Assembly (NCBI GenBank): GCA_958496175.1
Contig: OY292278.1
Coordinates: 15,996,001-16,060,000 of the forward strand
From: Sisyra terminalis
Taxonomy: Eukaryota; Arthropoda; Insecta; Neuroptera; Sisyridae
DNA length: 64,000 bases
Direction of reading: 5' to 3'
The notes beneath the pieces are model-generated. The model saw only the letters and a list, made by a program, of their open reading frames with translations. It made no database searches and was not told the DNA's origin. Both the position numbers and the translations under genes were made by a program. Of this stretch, positions 35,700 to 47,619 are shown piece by piece. The first letter of the stretch is position 1. Each line of letters starts with the position of its first letter.

Positions 35700-36700
35700 A
35701 AGCATACATCGAAAAAAATCTCAAGGATGTAAGGAATGTATTTTTTTCCCTGAAATTGAATTGAATATTATAGACTAAATCTTCCTTAACCATATTGCAT
35801 AAAAATAATTAGCAATTATTGGCTAATTGACTAATTAGCAATTATTAAACAATGACCTATCGCGAGATGTTAGGTGAAAATTTTTCTGTCATGTGTGCAA
35901 AAGCACAACCGCAATATCATTTCAAAGTTTCAAAGTTTCAAAAAAGACAATATTCAAGTGCATAAAAAGGATATAGGGGATGCATTTTTTCGTTAAATTT
36001 GAGCTGAATAATCAAGACTGAATCATCCTTAACCAAATTGCATAAAAACAATTAGCAATTATTGACTAGATCTTTGTAAAAATAAAACAGGAAGTTAAGG
36101 AGTTAAAAACGCATGCACGAAATTTGGCGAAAAATTGGTCAATTTCGAGGAATGACTTTTCGTTATAACAACTTATATTCTCCACGGATTACAAACAATG
36201 TTCTAACGTGAGATGTAAAGTATAAAAACTTTTCTCCTTTGTGCAAAAGGACACCCACAATATCGTTTTAAAATTTTAAAAAGGAAAATTTTTAAGGGCA
36301 TAAAAAAGATGTAAGGGAAATTTTTTTCTATTAAAACCAAGCACAATATTTAAGATGTTTAAGATGAAATCATCCTTAAAAGAATTACGTAAAAACAAAT
36401 TGCAAATATTGACTTGATTCCTGGAAAATCGAAAGGGGAAATTAAGGAGGTGAAGAAGCATGCGCCAAATTTGTCTCAAAATTGGTCGATTTTCGAGGGG
36501 TAACTTTTCCTTATGAGGGCTAATTTTAGCAACGTATTATAAACAATGCCCTTACGTGAAATGAAATGTGAAAAAAAATTCGTCTTGTGTTCAAAAGGAC
36601 ATCCACAATATCGTTTCACAGTTTCGAAAAGGACAATTTTTAGGTGCATAAAAAGGATATAAGGGATGATTGTTTTCGCTGAAACTGAGTACAATATTAT
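35700..36700. repeat. Satellite-like tandem repeat, about 345-bp unit, about 3 copies
   Basis: The marker GCAAAAG(G/C)ACA-CC-CAATATC recurs at about 35894, 36243 and 36591 (the last as TTCAAAAGGACATCCAC), each followed about 75 bp later by GCATAAAAAGGATATAAGGG or a variant and then TCATCCTTAAC..ATTGCATAAAAA. The first unit lacks about 100 bp present in the others. Short minus-strand frames at 36276-36694 are read-through of the repeat, not genes. Confidence 0.8.
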
Positions 36701-36719
36701 TTATTATCTTTATATAATA

Positions 36720-37490
36720 AGATAAAAATATAAAAGAAAGTATTTTTCTTCAAATTAACAAAGAATCATTGACTGAAAATACCTGATGGTTCCTATGTAA
36801 AAATATTTGTCATTTACGGAGTTGTTCCCTTGAAAAATTAAGTTAAAGATTTATCAAATTTAGCCAAATTATTTCCTGTTTATAGAAGAAGTTTTTCCAA
36901 TGGAGTATTAGTTACAGCAAGTAATTAAATTAGAAAATGAACCACATATTTTGTACATTTTGATTCAGTATATTTGCGAATGAAAATAGAAATCATTTTG
37001 GCTATTCAATTGTATAAAAGTGGGAATTATAAGTGGAAATAATAATCAGTGGAAATAACTTTTAGTGTTGATATTTAGACTTAATTTCGATTGGCTAATT
37101 GAGGGCAATTGGGTTTCAAGTTGCTAAATCAAAGTGCTGTTCCAGCAAAATGATGGAGTTTTTCCGCTCAAATTGAAGGAATTATTATTACCTTATTATT
37201 ACCACTATATAAATCCCTGATTTCCCATTATCGTTGCGGCTCATTGTTGAGAGTCACCAATTTGGTGTTGACAACAATAAGAATTTATTTCGACAAAAAA
37301 TACTACAATATAGTCTTTATAATTTTCTTACCTACTTGCACTACAAAACTTTAAAATCCCTCATATTATAAAGTTATATTATAAAAAAAAAACAGTTTTA
37401 TGGAAATATTTTAGCAAGAAAGAAAACTTTTATTTTACTGAAACTTTAAGTTTATTAGGGCTCTTGGGTTCTCTTTCAACTACTGTAGGC
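36720..37490. other. AT-rich non-coding
   Basis: Nothing recognised. Confidence 0.4.
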
Positions 37491-37497
37491 TGAGAAG

Positions 37498-38183
37498 TCG
37501 GCCGAATTTTTGTAATCAGTGAATAATTACATCATTAGAATAAACTGCAATTCAAGGTGACATTAAAAAGATTTCTTTGTAAATTATATGGTAAAAAAGA
37601 TATCTGAATTGTTTCTACGTTTAATTTAAAACCAGATCCCGAGAAAATTCATGAAAACATCCGGTCCTTGGTCCAAATTTCAATCAAAAAAAAAAAAAAT
37701 GGATACCCCCAGTTTGTTTATTTTCATATCGCTAAAGTGCTGAATTTCCGTAAAATATGACTTGCAATTTCACCTTGTAGATCATAAAAATCTTTTGATC
37801 GAAGAATTGGATATCTATCCCGATTACTTTACTTTACTTACTTTACTTTACTAAGGTAATCGGAATAGATATCCAATTCTTCGGTGAAAAGATTTCTAAG
37901 GTCTACAAGGAGAAATTGCAAGTCATATTTTACGGAAATTCAGCACTTTAGCGATATAAAAATAAACGAACTGGGGGTATCCATTTTTTTTTTCATGATT
38001 AAAATTTGGACCAAGTACCAGATGTTTTCATGAATTTTCTCGGGATTTGGTTTTAAATTAAACGTAGAAACAATTAAGGTATCTTTTTTGCCATATGATT
38101 TACAAAGAAATCTTTTTAATGTCACCTTGAATTACAGTTTATTCTAATGATGTAACTATTCACTGATTACGAAAATTCGGTCG
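37498..38183. mobile_element. Near-perfect palindrome, 686 bp, with TTTAC-rich centre
   Basis: Arms of about 325 bp: TCGGCCGAATTTTTGTAATC at left against GATTACGAAAATTCGGTCG at right; GGATACCCCCAGTTTGTTTA against its complement; AATTGGATATCTATCCCGAT against ATCGGAATAGATATCCAATT. The centre is ACTTTACTTACTTTACTTTA. Target duplication unclear. The 37940-38125 frame lies in an arm and is not a gene. Confidence 0.85.
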
Positions 38184-38189
38184 TTTTAG

Positions 38190-39510
38190 TTTCATCACCA
38201 ATTTAAATCGAGGTCTACTAAAATCCAGCTTTTTACCAATTTATTTCTGAGGATTTCTCATCATTTTTGTACGTTTCTGCCTCCAATTATAAATGATAAT
38301 TAATTAAACGTTTTTTTTTGTATTATTAAAAAGTTTTATCTAATTTATTTCTATATTGGTTTTAGGTTGTGAATTGATTTTTAAAAGCATATACTTCTCT
38401 TTAATTGAAATTAAAATAACCTCTTAAAAAATCATTTATTACCTTGATAAAACCAGTGACCATTCGAAGGTTCCACAGAGCTTTATTATTTACGAAAAGC
38501 TCCTTAAAAAAGGTCATTAATCATTTGAAAATTCATTTTCGATAATTAATTAGAAAAATTATAGTAATTAACTACAAACCGAATTAAGTTTATATTAAGA
38601 ATTTTCCGGAATGAAATTAGTCCAAGAAAGAAATATGAATTTGATGCTAAAGACGTGAATTATATTATTCTAATTTTAATGACATCACCACAACTCACCG
38701 ACATTTGATTGGGTAATAAAAAATTATTTTTAATTTTTTATTTGATATTTCCTAACATTGAGAAATAGGTTTTATTTCCCATATTATTAGTTTCATGTAA
38801 AGAAAGAAAACCAAGAAATATTTCGTGCACTTTCATATTGTATTTGTTTCCAATCTATTTGCTTGTTTAAAAAAAAAGAAGAAAAAAAAAACGTAAAATA
38901 ATTTCCTTTACTTTTATAGATAGGTACCAATCTTTTTGTGCTTTAATGAATAAGTAATAATTTCGTGACAAGATATATAAGAAAGACGAACATCGAAACG
39001 AGGAATGGAGGGTGAATTTTGTTGTAAGGCGAAACTTTTATGAATATTTCAGAATACCCAACCAGCTGTCTAATATTACATACATACCAATCATCCTTTC
39101 ATCAATGTCGCTATCGCTAACACTGTTATTATCTTCATTAACATAGTTTGCGATTCAACCATTAAATTAAGTAACTTGTTATAGTGTTTCTTTGAAAATG
39201 GTATTTAAAATTGTTGTTAGAAACATGTTATTACAACTTTGAAAACAATGAATAGTTTAAATATATTCAATGCAACTTAAAAACATTGACAGGTTTTTCT
39301 TCAACAATCTATTTATAATATTTTTTAAAAAGTCTTGAATTAAATTGTAAATTTTGTACAGTTGTTAAATTTATGGTATCATTAATTAACCATTCAATGT
39401 TTTATTAATTCTGAAGTTTAAAAATGGATTATCTAGGAGGTATACAGCATTATCTTCGACAACTGCTTTTCTTCGCTTTTCATCGAGGCTAAAAAGCAGC
39501 CCAGGATGTT
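38190..39510. other. AT-rich non-coding
   Basis: Nothing recognised. Confidence 0.4.
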
Positions 39511-39524
39511 TGTAATGTAAACAT

Positions 39525-40546
39525 TAGGGTGTCCGTTATTTCCCAAATTGATTTTTTTTCTGCGATCTCCTCCTGAATTTTTAGTTTAAGATATAAAAAA
39601 AATTATCCAATACAATTAAGCTCTTTATTTCTTGATTAAACCGTACCGGAATCATGTTACTTTTACTATTTAAATAACATGGGATTATTTGACTTTTTAC
39701 TTTTAATTTTTTTTCTCAGAAACAAATGAATGAAAAGATTTAAGATTAAACTAGTCTGACGTAAAATTTAACGTTCTACAAAAAAGGTCTCGTATGAATT
39801 TTCGATTAAATCACTCCATTAAAAGTTATTCAACATTTAATTTGTTGACTACAAGTTCTAAGAAATTTCTCATAGATGGCGTCAGGTGAAATGGTGAAAA
39901 TTCGAATTTTAATTAAACTTTTGTCGATAGTCTCATTAATTAGTATGAAATTCACTTCGTAGGTACAAAATATTTATTAAAGAACGAAAAGTTATCCTGC
40001 ATAAATTGAATTTCACGACTATAACGAATTCGGATTTTATGTCACCTGTTTTAATTGTCAAAAAATGATTTTTTCTGTTTAATTTTCTCTTCAAGCCATA
40101 AAATTAACACAAATAATCACTTGCGCTCTAATGATAATAGTTTTTATTTTCTCTTCCAATGATTTTATAGTTAAAAAAAATAAAAATGAGCAAAATGTTG
40201 AAAATATTGCAAAATTTATATTAGGCACAAGTTAAATGTTGAATAACTTTTAATTGAGTGATTTAATCGAAAATTTATAAGAGACCTTTTTTGTAGAGCG
40301 TTAAATTTTACGTCAGAATAATTTAATCTTAAATCTTTTTATTCATTTGTTTCTGAGAAAAAAATTAACAGTAAAAAGTCAAATAATCTCATGTTATTTA
40401 AATGGTAAAAGTAACATGATTCTGGCACGGTTTAATCAAGAAATTAAGAGCTTAATTGTATTGGATAATTTTTTTTAGTCTTAAACTAAAAATTCAAGGG
40501 GCGATTGCTGTAAAAAAATTCAATTTGGGAAATAACGGACACCCTA
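39525..40546. mobile_element. Palindromic element, 1022 bp, exact 8-bp target duplication (palindrome family, copy 3)
   Basis: Termini TAGGGTGTCCGTTATTTCCC and GGGAAATAACGGACACCCTA begin arms of about 310 bp, with a unique spacer of about 390 bp (39845-40230). Both flanks read GTAAACAT (39517-39524 and 40547-40554), an exact 8-bp duplication; TAGGGTG fits the hAT terminal pattern. The inner-arm boxes TCTACAAAAAAGGTCTC and AAATCACTCCATTAAAAGTT are shared with the other palindromes. Confidence 0.92.
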
Positions 40547-40560
40547 GTAAACATAGAATT

Positions 40561-41597
40561 TAGGATTGTAATACCCGATATACCGGCTTACAGTATATAT
40601 ATAATATCGTAATACCGGTATTCACAAATTAATATACCGTTTTTTTTTTGGTGTTTTATAGTTTTATAGACGTTTTAAAAATTAATCCCACCTTATGATC
40701 AGGAATCAACGTCATAGTAAAATACTTTACGTTTTTATTTTAATGCCACCCTAACGGATGAAATTAATTAGGCTGTAAATATAATGGTAGAATTGAGCAA
40801 TGTCTGAGGGTATAAACATAAATATTATGATTATAAAAGTGGAAATAAAAAAGAAAATAAGGTACCAAACAATTCGAAGTTAATTATGTTTATAGAAAAT
40901 TTTCTTTTAGTACTTTTAATCTACAAACCTTTCGACATTCAGAAAAATTCGGTAGAGTTATCGAAGAAATTGATGACATTTGTGTTGATAGGGAAGAGAA
41001 ATTGTCTCTTGAACAAAAATTATAGCAATCGATAACTAAAAAGAATTCACCAAATCACAGTACAATATAGAAATCAGTTATATCCAAAACCAACTGACAA
41101 GTATTTTTTTATTTGAAGATGAGGGATTTAGAAGTAAATACTTGGGAAAAGTATATCACTCCTTTATAACAAAACCAACAATAAGCATTAATACTGAATT
41201 TTTTTTTTCGAAAGCTGATACTTTTTAAACACATTTAGGTTCCTGGCCTTTTGACAATACAATTGATTTTAAAAGAGATCATATATCAAAAAAATTTAAT
41301 GGTATATTAGACTGAATACTGTTATTTACACTTTTTTGGGATTTAAATACATATGCTGTTCGTTGCTCCTTTACTGATTTGTGATTCTTCATGTACTGTT
41401 ATTATTTATAAGTTACAAAAGACTTTATTTGATATTCACTCTTTCTAATTTATCTGACAAATAAAGCAAAGAAGTACCTGCGTTTTCTTTTTTTTCTGAA
41501 ATTTCTACTACCGGTATTGAAACCAGTATATTGGTATTAAAACGTAAAAAATACTGAATACCAGCATTGAACCTTTGATCCGGTATTGCAACACCTA
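40561..41597 (+). mobile_element. hAT-type transposon relic
   Basis: Inverted ends TAGGATTGTAATACCCGATA and the complement of CCGGTATTGCAACACCTA, with ACCGGTATT repeats near both. Internal + frames include IEEIDDICVDREEKLSLEQK and, close to the 3' end, SKADTF followed by THLGSWPFDNTIDF, resembling the C-terminal dimerisation-side block of hAT transposases. Most of the transposase is deleted. The 41425-41673 minus frame is a shadow. Confidence 0.55.
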
Positions 41598-41679
41598 AAA
41601 AGAAGGTATTATAAACAAGTTTAAGGAAAAGGTTAGGAAAGCTCAAAAATGATGATTTTGACGTCGACGACACAAATTT

Positions 41680-42385
41680 TAAAAAGAGTTTTTTACGAAT
41701 TCCAATCGAAAGTATACGTCCATCCGTACATGCTGTGCAAATTTTTCCGAAAATAAACCACGTTTAAGGGATGAAATCGAGCATCAAAGTGGCAGAAGAA
41801 ATCATCAAATCATCCAATTTTCAATCGCATGTAACATCGTTAAATAAGGGATATCATTCGAACCAAATACAGTTTAGGGTTCGAAACAATGTATTGAACG
41901 ATAATAAATCATTTTATTTTGATTTCGAAACAAAAAAAAAAATTCACCCAAAAAAAAACCGTGGGTTAACCATCGTTGATTTTTCACAAAAATCGTCAAA
42001 TTTTCGATTTAGTTTTTAAGGATGCCAAACGAAATTATAAGTTCACCCGTATATGGTGTACAAATTTTTCCGAAAACAGCCCACGTTTAAGGGATGAAAT
42101 CGACCATCAAAAGGCCAGAAGGAATCATCAAACCATCTAATTTTCAATTGCATGTAACATCGTTAAATAAGGGATGATTTTTGAACTAAAGACGGTTTCG
42201 GATTTGTAACAATGTATAAAACGATTATAAAGTAAAATATTTCCCATTCGAAACAAATATAAGGACAAAAAAAATACCGTGGGTAAACCATCGTTGACTT
42301 TTTTGGAAAATCATCAAATTTCAAAAAAGGTTTTTAAGAATGCCAATCAAAAGTATACGTCGACCTGCTCAGCAAATTTTTCCCC
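41680..42385. repeat. Tandem repeat, about 320-bp unit, two full copies plus a start
   Basis: GTGCAAATTTTTCCGAAAA-x-A-x-CCACGTTTAAGGGATGAAATCGA-x-CATCAAA at 41735 recurs at 42057, and AGCAAATTTTTCCCCACAGC at about 42370 opens a third. ATGTAACATCGTTAAATAAG and GTGGGT(T)AA(A)CCATCGTTGA occur once per unit. The 82-codon frame at 41771-42019 is inside unit 1 and disrupted in unit 2, so not a gene. Confidence 0.82.
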
Positions 42386-42389
42386 ACAG

Positions 42390-44810
42390 CAAAGAATCCT
42401 AAAACTTCGACGCAAAGCATCTTAAAAAACTTTTAACAGAAGATTATTACTAAAGAAATCGTAAATTGATCCACAAAATAAGCTTTAATTTTAAGAACAA
42501 TCCCAATCATCATCATTCAATGTGATTTTTCGACAAATTGGAACCCTAGGTGCCCTACGAGCTTACTGGAATCAACATTGGAAATTGTCTTCAAATTGCT
42601 TTTTAATCTCTTGCCTACTATCGACTATCACGTAGTCATAAAAACACTTTTTGTACCGAATCATCAGAGGAGCAGAAAAATGTTACTTATTTGTTAACAT
42701 GAAGCAAAAGAGTGAGTGGTAATTTTTTAGAGACTACTATATTATTATATCTATTGATTTGGTCCGACATCTCCTTTTCTCATTTCTGACGTTGTTGTGT
42801 GGTGAAAAATGCCGTAAAAAGCTGTTTTCAATCCATAAACTGCAATTGGTGCTATTTTATGTTTCCAACATTTTTTACCTCTAATTTATAGGGATTGTTT
42901 TATCTGGTAAACCGAATCTCAGTTTCCCAAGCATTGCTTTTTAAGATATGGAACCTTAAAAAGATTTAAGTTACCCCTGGAAAAATACTTTTAAAAAATG
43001 TGTGCTGAATTTAGAATCACTTTAATAATGTCAAAGTTTTATGAGCTTGAAATTTCAAAGCTTTTTTTTGTTGTTGTTTTGATGTGACTCACTTTTACTG
43101 TACAAAATGTTTCACTATTACTTATTGATAATACGAAACACTTTTCACTCATTATTCATTAATTATTTAACGATTTTATGATTCATTGTGACCCTTCGAA
43201 TTTTTGTGTCATAGATAACTTTTAATTGACCCTTCATCACAGCTTTAGAGGAAAATGAATTAATGATTAATGGCCTAATTTGTTTCAAATATTTGATCTT
43301 TTTCATATAAAAAATTCAATTGTAAAATGGTGTTCCAAACTGTTTGAAACATTTTATTTAATTTTTTAGTAGAAGAAGCTTTTGAATATTAAATCTTTAG
43401 GATGAAACTTTTGCCATACTGGGAGAGGGAATATGAGGAATGAGAGTATGAAATGTGGGTTTGGGAAAGCGCTTAAAAAAAGCAAAATTAATATATTTTT
43501 CAACTATTTGGCAGTGTTAAAGATATTGAAAAAGTCATCGGTTAACAGTAGATAATAATAAGAGAGCCAATTAAGCTCTATTGATCAAGCAGCCAAAAAC
43601 TACGAAAAATTAGATTAAATGCCAAAAAAGCTTACAAGGAAACGAAAAATCAGATATTTTTGCCCACATAAAGACGGCATCACCATTCATTGAGCAAGAA
43701 CCCAATATTTGAGGACACAAAATTGATGGTTTGAAAACTCATCTAATAGTAAATTATACAAATCATTGATGATTTTGGAGCACTATCAAGGGAAAAAAGA
43801 ATGCAAGAGATCATGAGAAATCCTTCTCATAATCTAACTGCTAAAATCCATAATTTCTATAGATTTCGAGTCATTGGGGAATACTGTGACCTGGAAACCA
43901 TCTTTATCCTATTGGGGTACTATTAATAGCGAATGTAGGTACAATGCCACCCTAAACTCTTAACTGTTCTAAAACATAGTGGTTATCAAGATAAAACATC
44001 TAATTATCAAATATCGAATTTATTTATGAATTTTACATATATTTTTTAAAATATAAATTCTTAGTTTCAATAAAATTTATCAAAGATTTATATAATTCAA
44101 CAACACAACACATATTCCTTCTATCACTTATGATATAAACTTTTTTTTTCTAACCTTGGTTCGTGCGAAAACGTGTATTATGACATCGTTATCAATTTCT
44201 TGCAGTTATTAAGGTTCAAAAGTTATCAATTCCAGGAAATTAGGTAAATCTTGGCCACAGTTACATGGTAGTATTTTTTCACCCTTTCTAAGTTGGAAAA
44301 AGATTTTTCTCCTGAACAATTTGGCGTTGGGGTTCAGAAAAACACTAAGCAATTAAGGCGCACATCTCGATTATTCCATAATGCAATATATTCCATATAT
44401 TTTCGGATATCTTTAATATTGCTTCTTTAAGAAGATGATGTAAGAGAATACATTCATTTACGAAGGTCTCTTCAAAATCGAAGGCATAGTAGATTGTTTT
44501 AAATATGTACGACGTATTTCGACTATCAGGCTTCACATAGGACTTAACAAGTTTTGACAAAAAATAATTGAATTTAGCGAAAAGTTCTATGATTCGTGAG
44601 GATTTCCAATTTATTCTGAATTTACCCGGAATGACGGTACTCTAACTGTCAGTGATTTAACAATTGAAAAATGTGATGTGGTAAACTGGAATGTAAATTT
44701 TATGAAAAAGATAATCATTTTACTTTACTGAAGATGTTCCATAAATTCATAAGGAAATTAATTCAAATCAATTTTTGAATATTAATCGTCCGTACATTCT
44801 TCGCCTTTTA
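42390..44810. other. AT-rich non-coding
   Basis: No coding or repeat signal I can support in this 2.4 kb. Confidence 0.4.
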
Positions 44811-44817
44811 AATTTTT

Positions 44818-44873
44818 CCGCCCCTAGAATTGTGCCGCCATATACTCGGGCCTCGGCGTAAATCCATCACTCG
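44818..44873. mobile_element. End fragment of a hAT-type element
   Basis: CCGCCCCTAGAATTGTGCCG, then ACTCGGGCCTCGGCGTAAAT and CCATCACTCG, follow the terminal pattern of a hAT family ending GGGCCTCGGCGTAAATCC-GCCACTG. The opposite end was not found. Confidence 0.5.
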
Positions 44874-44879
44874 ATACTG

Positions 44880-45470
44880 TGGAACCTTCCAATATGTCCA
44901 ATCTTCCAATAATTAAGCATGTTCGATTGGATTTTACTTTGATAGGTATGGTAAAGGATTATTGGAACACTGGTCTGCTTTATTACTAATACGAAATGTA
45001 AGTTGTAGAAAGTAGTTATCGTCCAAGCCATATGGCGTCACAGTACATGTCGTGTTACAAATTCCTAGAAATTCATTATTAAAGGTTCAATGAAATTTAA
45101 TTTAAAATTTGGTCAGACAAAGCAAGAAACTTTTCATATTCCATCGAAATACAGTTTTCCGTTTGATTTTTTCTATCTTAAGAAGCTGGAAGTTTCTGAT
45201 CCCTGTACGAACTAGTCGAACAACATTTTGATCGTTAGTTAACGAAATATACTTTCTTTCTCGGGTTGTAACAGGTAAAACTCAGGAAACACAAGAAGCC
45301 TAAAGCTACAGTGATGAAGCTCTTCAACCTTTGTCCTGGAAATCCACCTAGAAAAAATACCATAATGATCGCCCCTTTTTCTGGTAACGTCTCAATCTCT
45401 ATTTCAGTTCACGATTTTGTTGCTTATTCAACTCTTGCATCGTCTTATTTTCGCTTTTGTTGGTAACTTA
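44880..45470. other. AT-rich non-coding
   Basis: Nothing recognised. Confidence 0.35.
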
Positions 45471-45475
45471 CCATC

Positions 45476-45560
45476 ATGATCGATTAATTTCAATTCGCAA
45501 ATTGAATTGAAAACTAAAGACAGTATAAGACATTACCCAATAGGGACTAGTACAACATAA
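45476..45560. mobile_element. Half-copy of the GCGAATT/AAACAAA MITE cassette
   Basis: ATGATCGATTAATTTCAATT, then CGCAAATTGAATTGAAAAC, AAAGACAGTATAAGACATTA matches one inner arm of the 1.9 kb MITE and the 13.15 kb piece. Confidence 0.45.
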
Positions 45561-45689
45561 AAGCGATTTATATTATTTTAATAATACAAAATCGTTATTT
45601 TATTGTTATTAGGTTGTTCGGAAATTAATTTCGCTTCTTTTTTTGTGATAATGAAAAACAATTTTTGTATAGAGAATAAATATTTTGTT

Positions 45690-46200
45690 AAATTATATTG
45701 GCCATTCTGGTTCAACACCTTTTGCCATTTTTTTGACTGTAGTATGATTTTTCACTAAAAAAATTTTTGCTCTTTTTTTAGCCAAAAACTGTTCTTGGGG
45801 GATTTTTGACTTCGTCATTTGAAGTAAAGATTTTACCGTCTAAAAGATTTTGCAGTTGTCAAAACCAATAATAAACCGAAGCTGCCAAATTTGTAGGATA
45901 TGATGGTTATGGCAGTTTATTCTATTCAAGTCTTAAAAGCTTTTGGGAGGGCACAAAACTTGTATGAGGTCAGATTTCTCCCCATAAAAACATAGGAAAC
46001 CCATATATCGGGGATTGAGGTTAATCCTAGGCCTTTCAAGTGAGTCATTAACAATTGAATTTGGTAAATATTGCCTTTTACCGATCTAAAGTACTATTAT
46101 TCACCGATTTGCATCAACTAATACTTGCATTGTGACTTTATCAGCTTCAACCGGTCTTCCAGACCGTGATGCATCTTCGACATCAATGCTTCTTCTGTAT
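45690..46200 (-). pseudogene. Mariner transposase relic, internally deleted
   Basis: From 46200 leftwards the minus strand gives RRSIDVEDASRSGRPVEADK, LVDANR, GKRQYLPNSIVNDSLERPRI and NLNPRYMGF: the end of the first helix-turn-helix, the S-G-R-P linker and the second HTH of a mariner transposase. Then, after an internal deletion that removed the catalytic core, come QLQNLLDGKIFTSNDEVKN, KSKNFFSE and a C-terminus ending TRMANII, next to the left inverted repeat. Stops and frameshifts throughout. The N-terminus was probably separated by the retroposon insertion. Confidence 0.75.
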
Positions 46201-46269
46201 TCACTTCAGTTGATTTTTTCCTTGATTGAACAGTATTTTATCTTTTCTATCTTCTTAATCCAACATCAC

Positions 46270-47090
46270 TGCCGATGTATGGTGATTAAAAAAATGGTTG
46301 TCATGTGGGGAGTTCCAGGTTTCTCAGAACCTGCTGGATGGTCCTTCTCCAGCGATTACGCACCTTTGCCTGTCGAGTTGCGGACGCGAAACTCGAATCA
46401 ACGAGTTTTTCCACCACTTCCGTCCAACGGGTTGGTGATCGCCCTCGTTTTCTTTCCCCTTCTTATCATTCTTGTACTATTAGCTTTTCCATGGTCTGGT
46501 GGCGCGCAATAGGTTCATAAAACCTGAGGATTCATCCATACGTCAGTGAAGAGAGTCTTTGGACTGGCTTAACTTTGTTTAAGACAGAGACATTAGTTCT
46601 TTTAGCTGTCTATGGGATCCATAGTATTCTCCTCCAGACCCACATTTCGAAGGCATCAATTCGTCGCCGATTAGCGGCACGGATAGTCCACGTTTCTAAA
46701 GCGTAGGAGAAGATAGGAAAAATCAATTTACAAATCAATCTGATTTTAATAGCCTTTAATATGTTGCGGTCCTTCCATATTTTGGACAGTCGTGTTACGG
46801 CAGGTCTAGCAACTTCAATGCGTCGTTTAATTTCGTGCTCACATGATCCGGATTTATGTATCACCGATCCCAGATAAACAAAGCTATCCACAATCAAGAA
46901 GGGGCCTATTCTTTCCGACTGATTTTGATGTTCGGTAGCACGGTCAACGATCATTATTTTGGTTTTATTGGCGTTATTTTTTTTTTCTATAGTGAAAAAG
47001 TAATATATAAAGAAAATTCTGGATTTTGCTCTCCATATATTCAAAAAGACACGAGCCAAAAACTATTGCGTAGAATCACTTGAGATTTTT
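46270..47090 (-). pseudogene. RTE-like non-LTR retrotransposon, 3' part of reverse transcriptase
   Basis: A 149-codon minus frame (47059-46610) reads KTKIMIVDRA, then ERIGPFLIVDSFVYLGSVIH, KSGSCEHEIKRRIEVARPAV, LSKIWKDRNILKAIKIRLIC, LIFPIFSYALETWTIRAANR, RRIDAFEMWVWRRILWIP. This is the well-known C-terminal half of RTE-type reverse transcriptases in arthropods. After a stop it continues as AKRTNVSVLN, RLSSLTYG, ILRFYEPIARHQTMEKLIVQ, RSPTRWTEVVEKLVDSSFAS, NRWRRTIQQVLRNLELPT, ending near 46300. 5'-truncated and broken, with fairly good residue conservation, so a comparatively young insertion into the mariner. Confidence 0.85.
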
Positions 47091-47229
47091 CACATACAAG
47101 CCTTGCTATATGAGCTCTCAAAACATACAATGATTATACGGCTTAATTATAAAATGAGTGCAAAAAATACAATTAAATCTTTTGTCGGGAAAAAACGAAA
47201 TTATTTTCCGAACAACCCAATATAATGGT

Positions 47230-47615
47230 TTTGGAGAGTCTGGAGGTTGAAAAGAATATGAACTGTAAAATATTGGCACTTATTACGTCATAAAATTCAA
47301 TTCTAGAAACAACTAGTTGCCATATCATTTATTCCTTAGTAGGATTGCATCAGAAACTAATATTTGATGTACTTTTTGTTAATTAATTTTTCTCAGACAA
47401 TTTTTTCCTAATTATTTCTTTTTAATTAATCATACCGTTTTCCAAGCCATACATTTTTTTTTCTTTAATTAAGTGTTAGTTTTTAATTTGTATTATAGTA
47501 AATAAATATGATGAAATAGAAGTATAATTAATTGAAGAAGTAAAAAAAATAGTTTCATTGCCTTTGATATAACCTCTAATTAAAATCCACTCGATACCGT
47601 CGTTTTTTTGATACC
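47230..47615. other. AT-rich non-coding
   Basis: Nothing recognised. Confidence 0.4.
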
Positions 47616-47619
47616 TGAG

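Larger units (their letters stand above)
45609..47220 (-). mobile_element. Mariner element, interrupted by a retroposon
   Basis: Ends TTAGGTTGTTCGGAAATTAA and, at the right, the complement of TTATTTTCCGAACAACCCAA are mariner-type inverted repeats, each beside TA (45607-45608, 47221-47222). Two parts of a minus-strand transposase remain at the left; the space to the right is taken by an RTE-like retroposon (about 46270-47090). Confidence 0.85.

Noticed and set aside
36276..36694. Two minus-strand frames of 67 and 72 codons
   Set aside because: Both are read through the 345-bp tandem repeat; they share sequence only because the units do.
35700..36700. CRISPR-like array
   Set aside because: Units are about 345 bp, diverged head to tail repeats without short constant repeats and unique spacers.
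41771..42019. 82-codon + strand frame
   Set aside because: It lies inside one unit of the 320-bp tandem repeat and is not kept in the second unit.
46132..46512. 126-codon + strand open frame
   Set aside because: It is the antisense of the RTE-like reverse transcriptase tail, whose protein motifs are on the minus strand.
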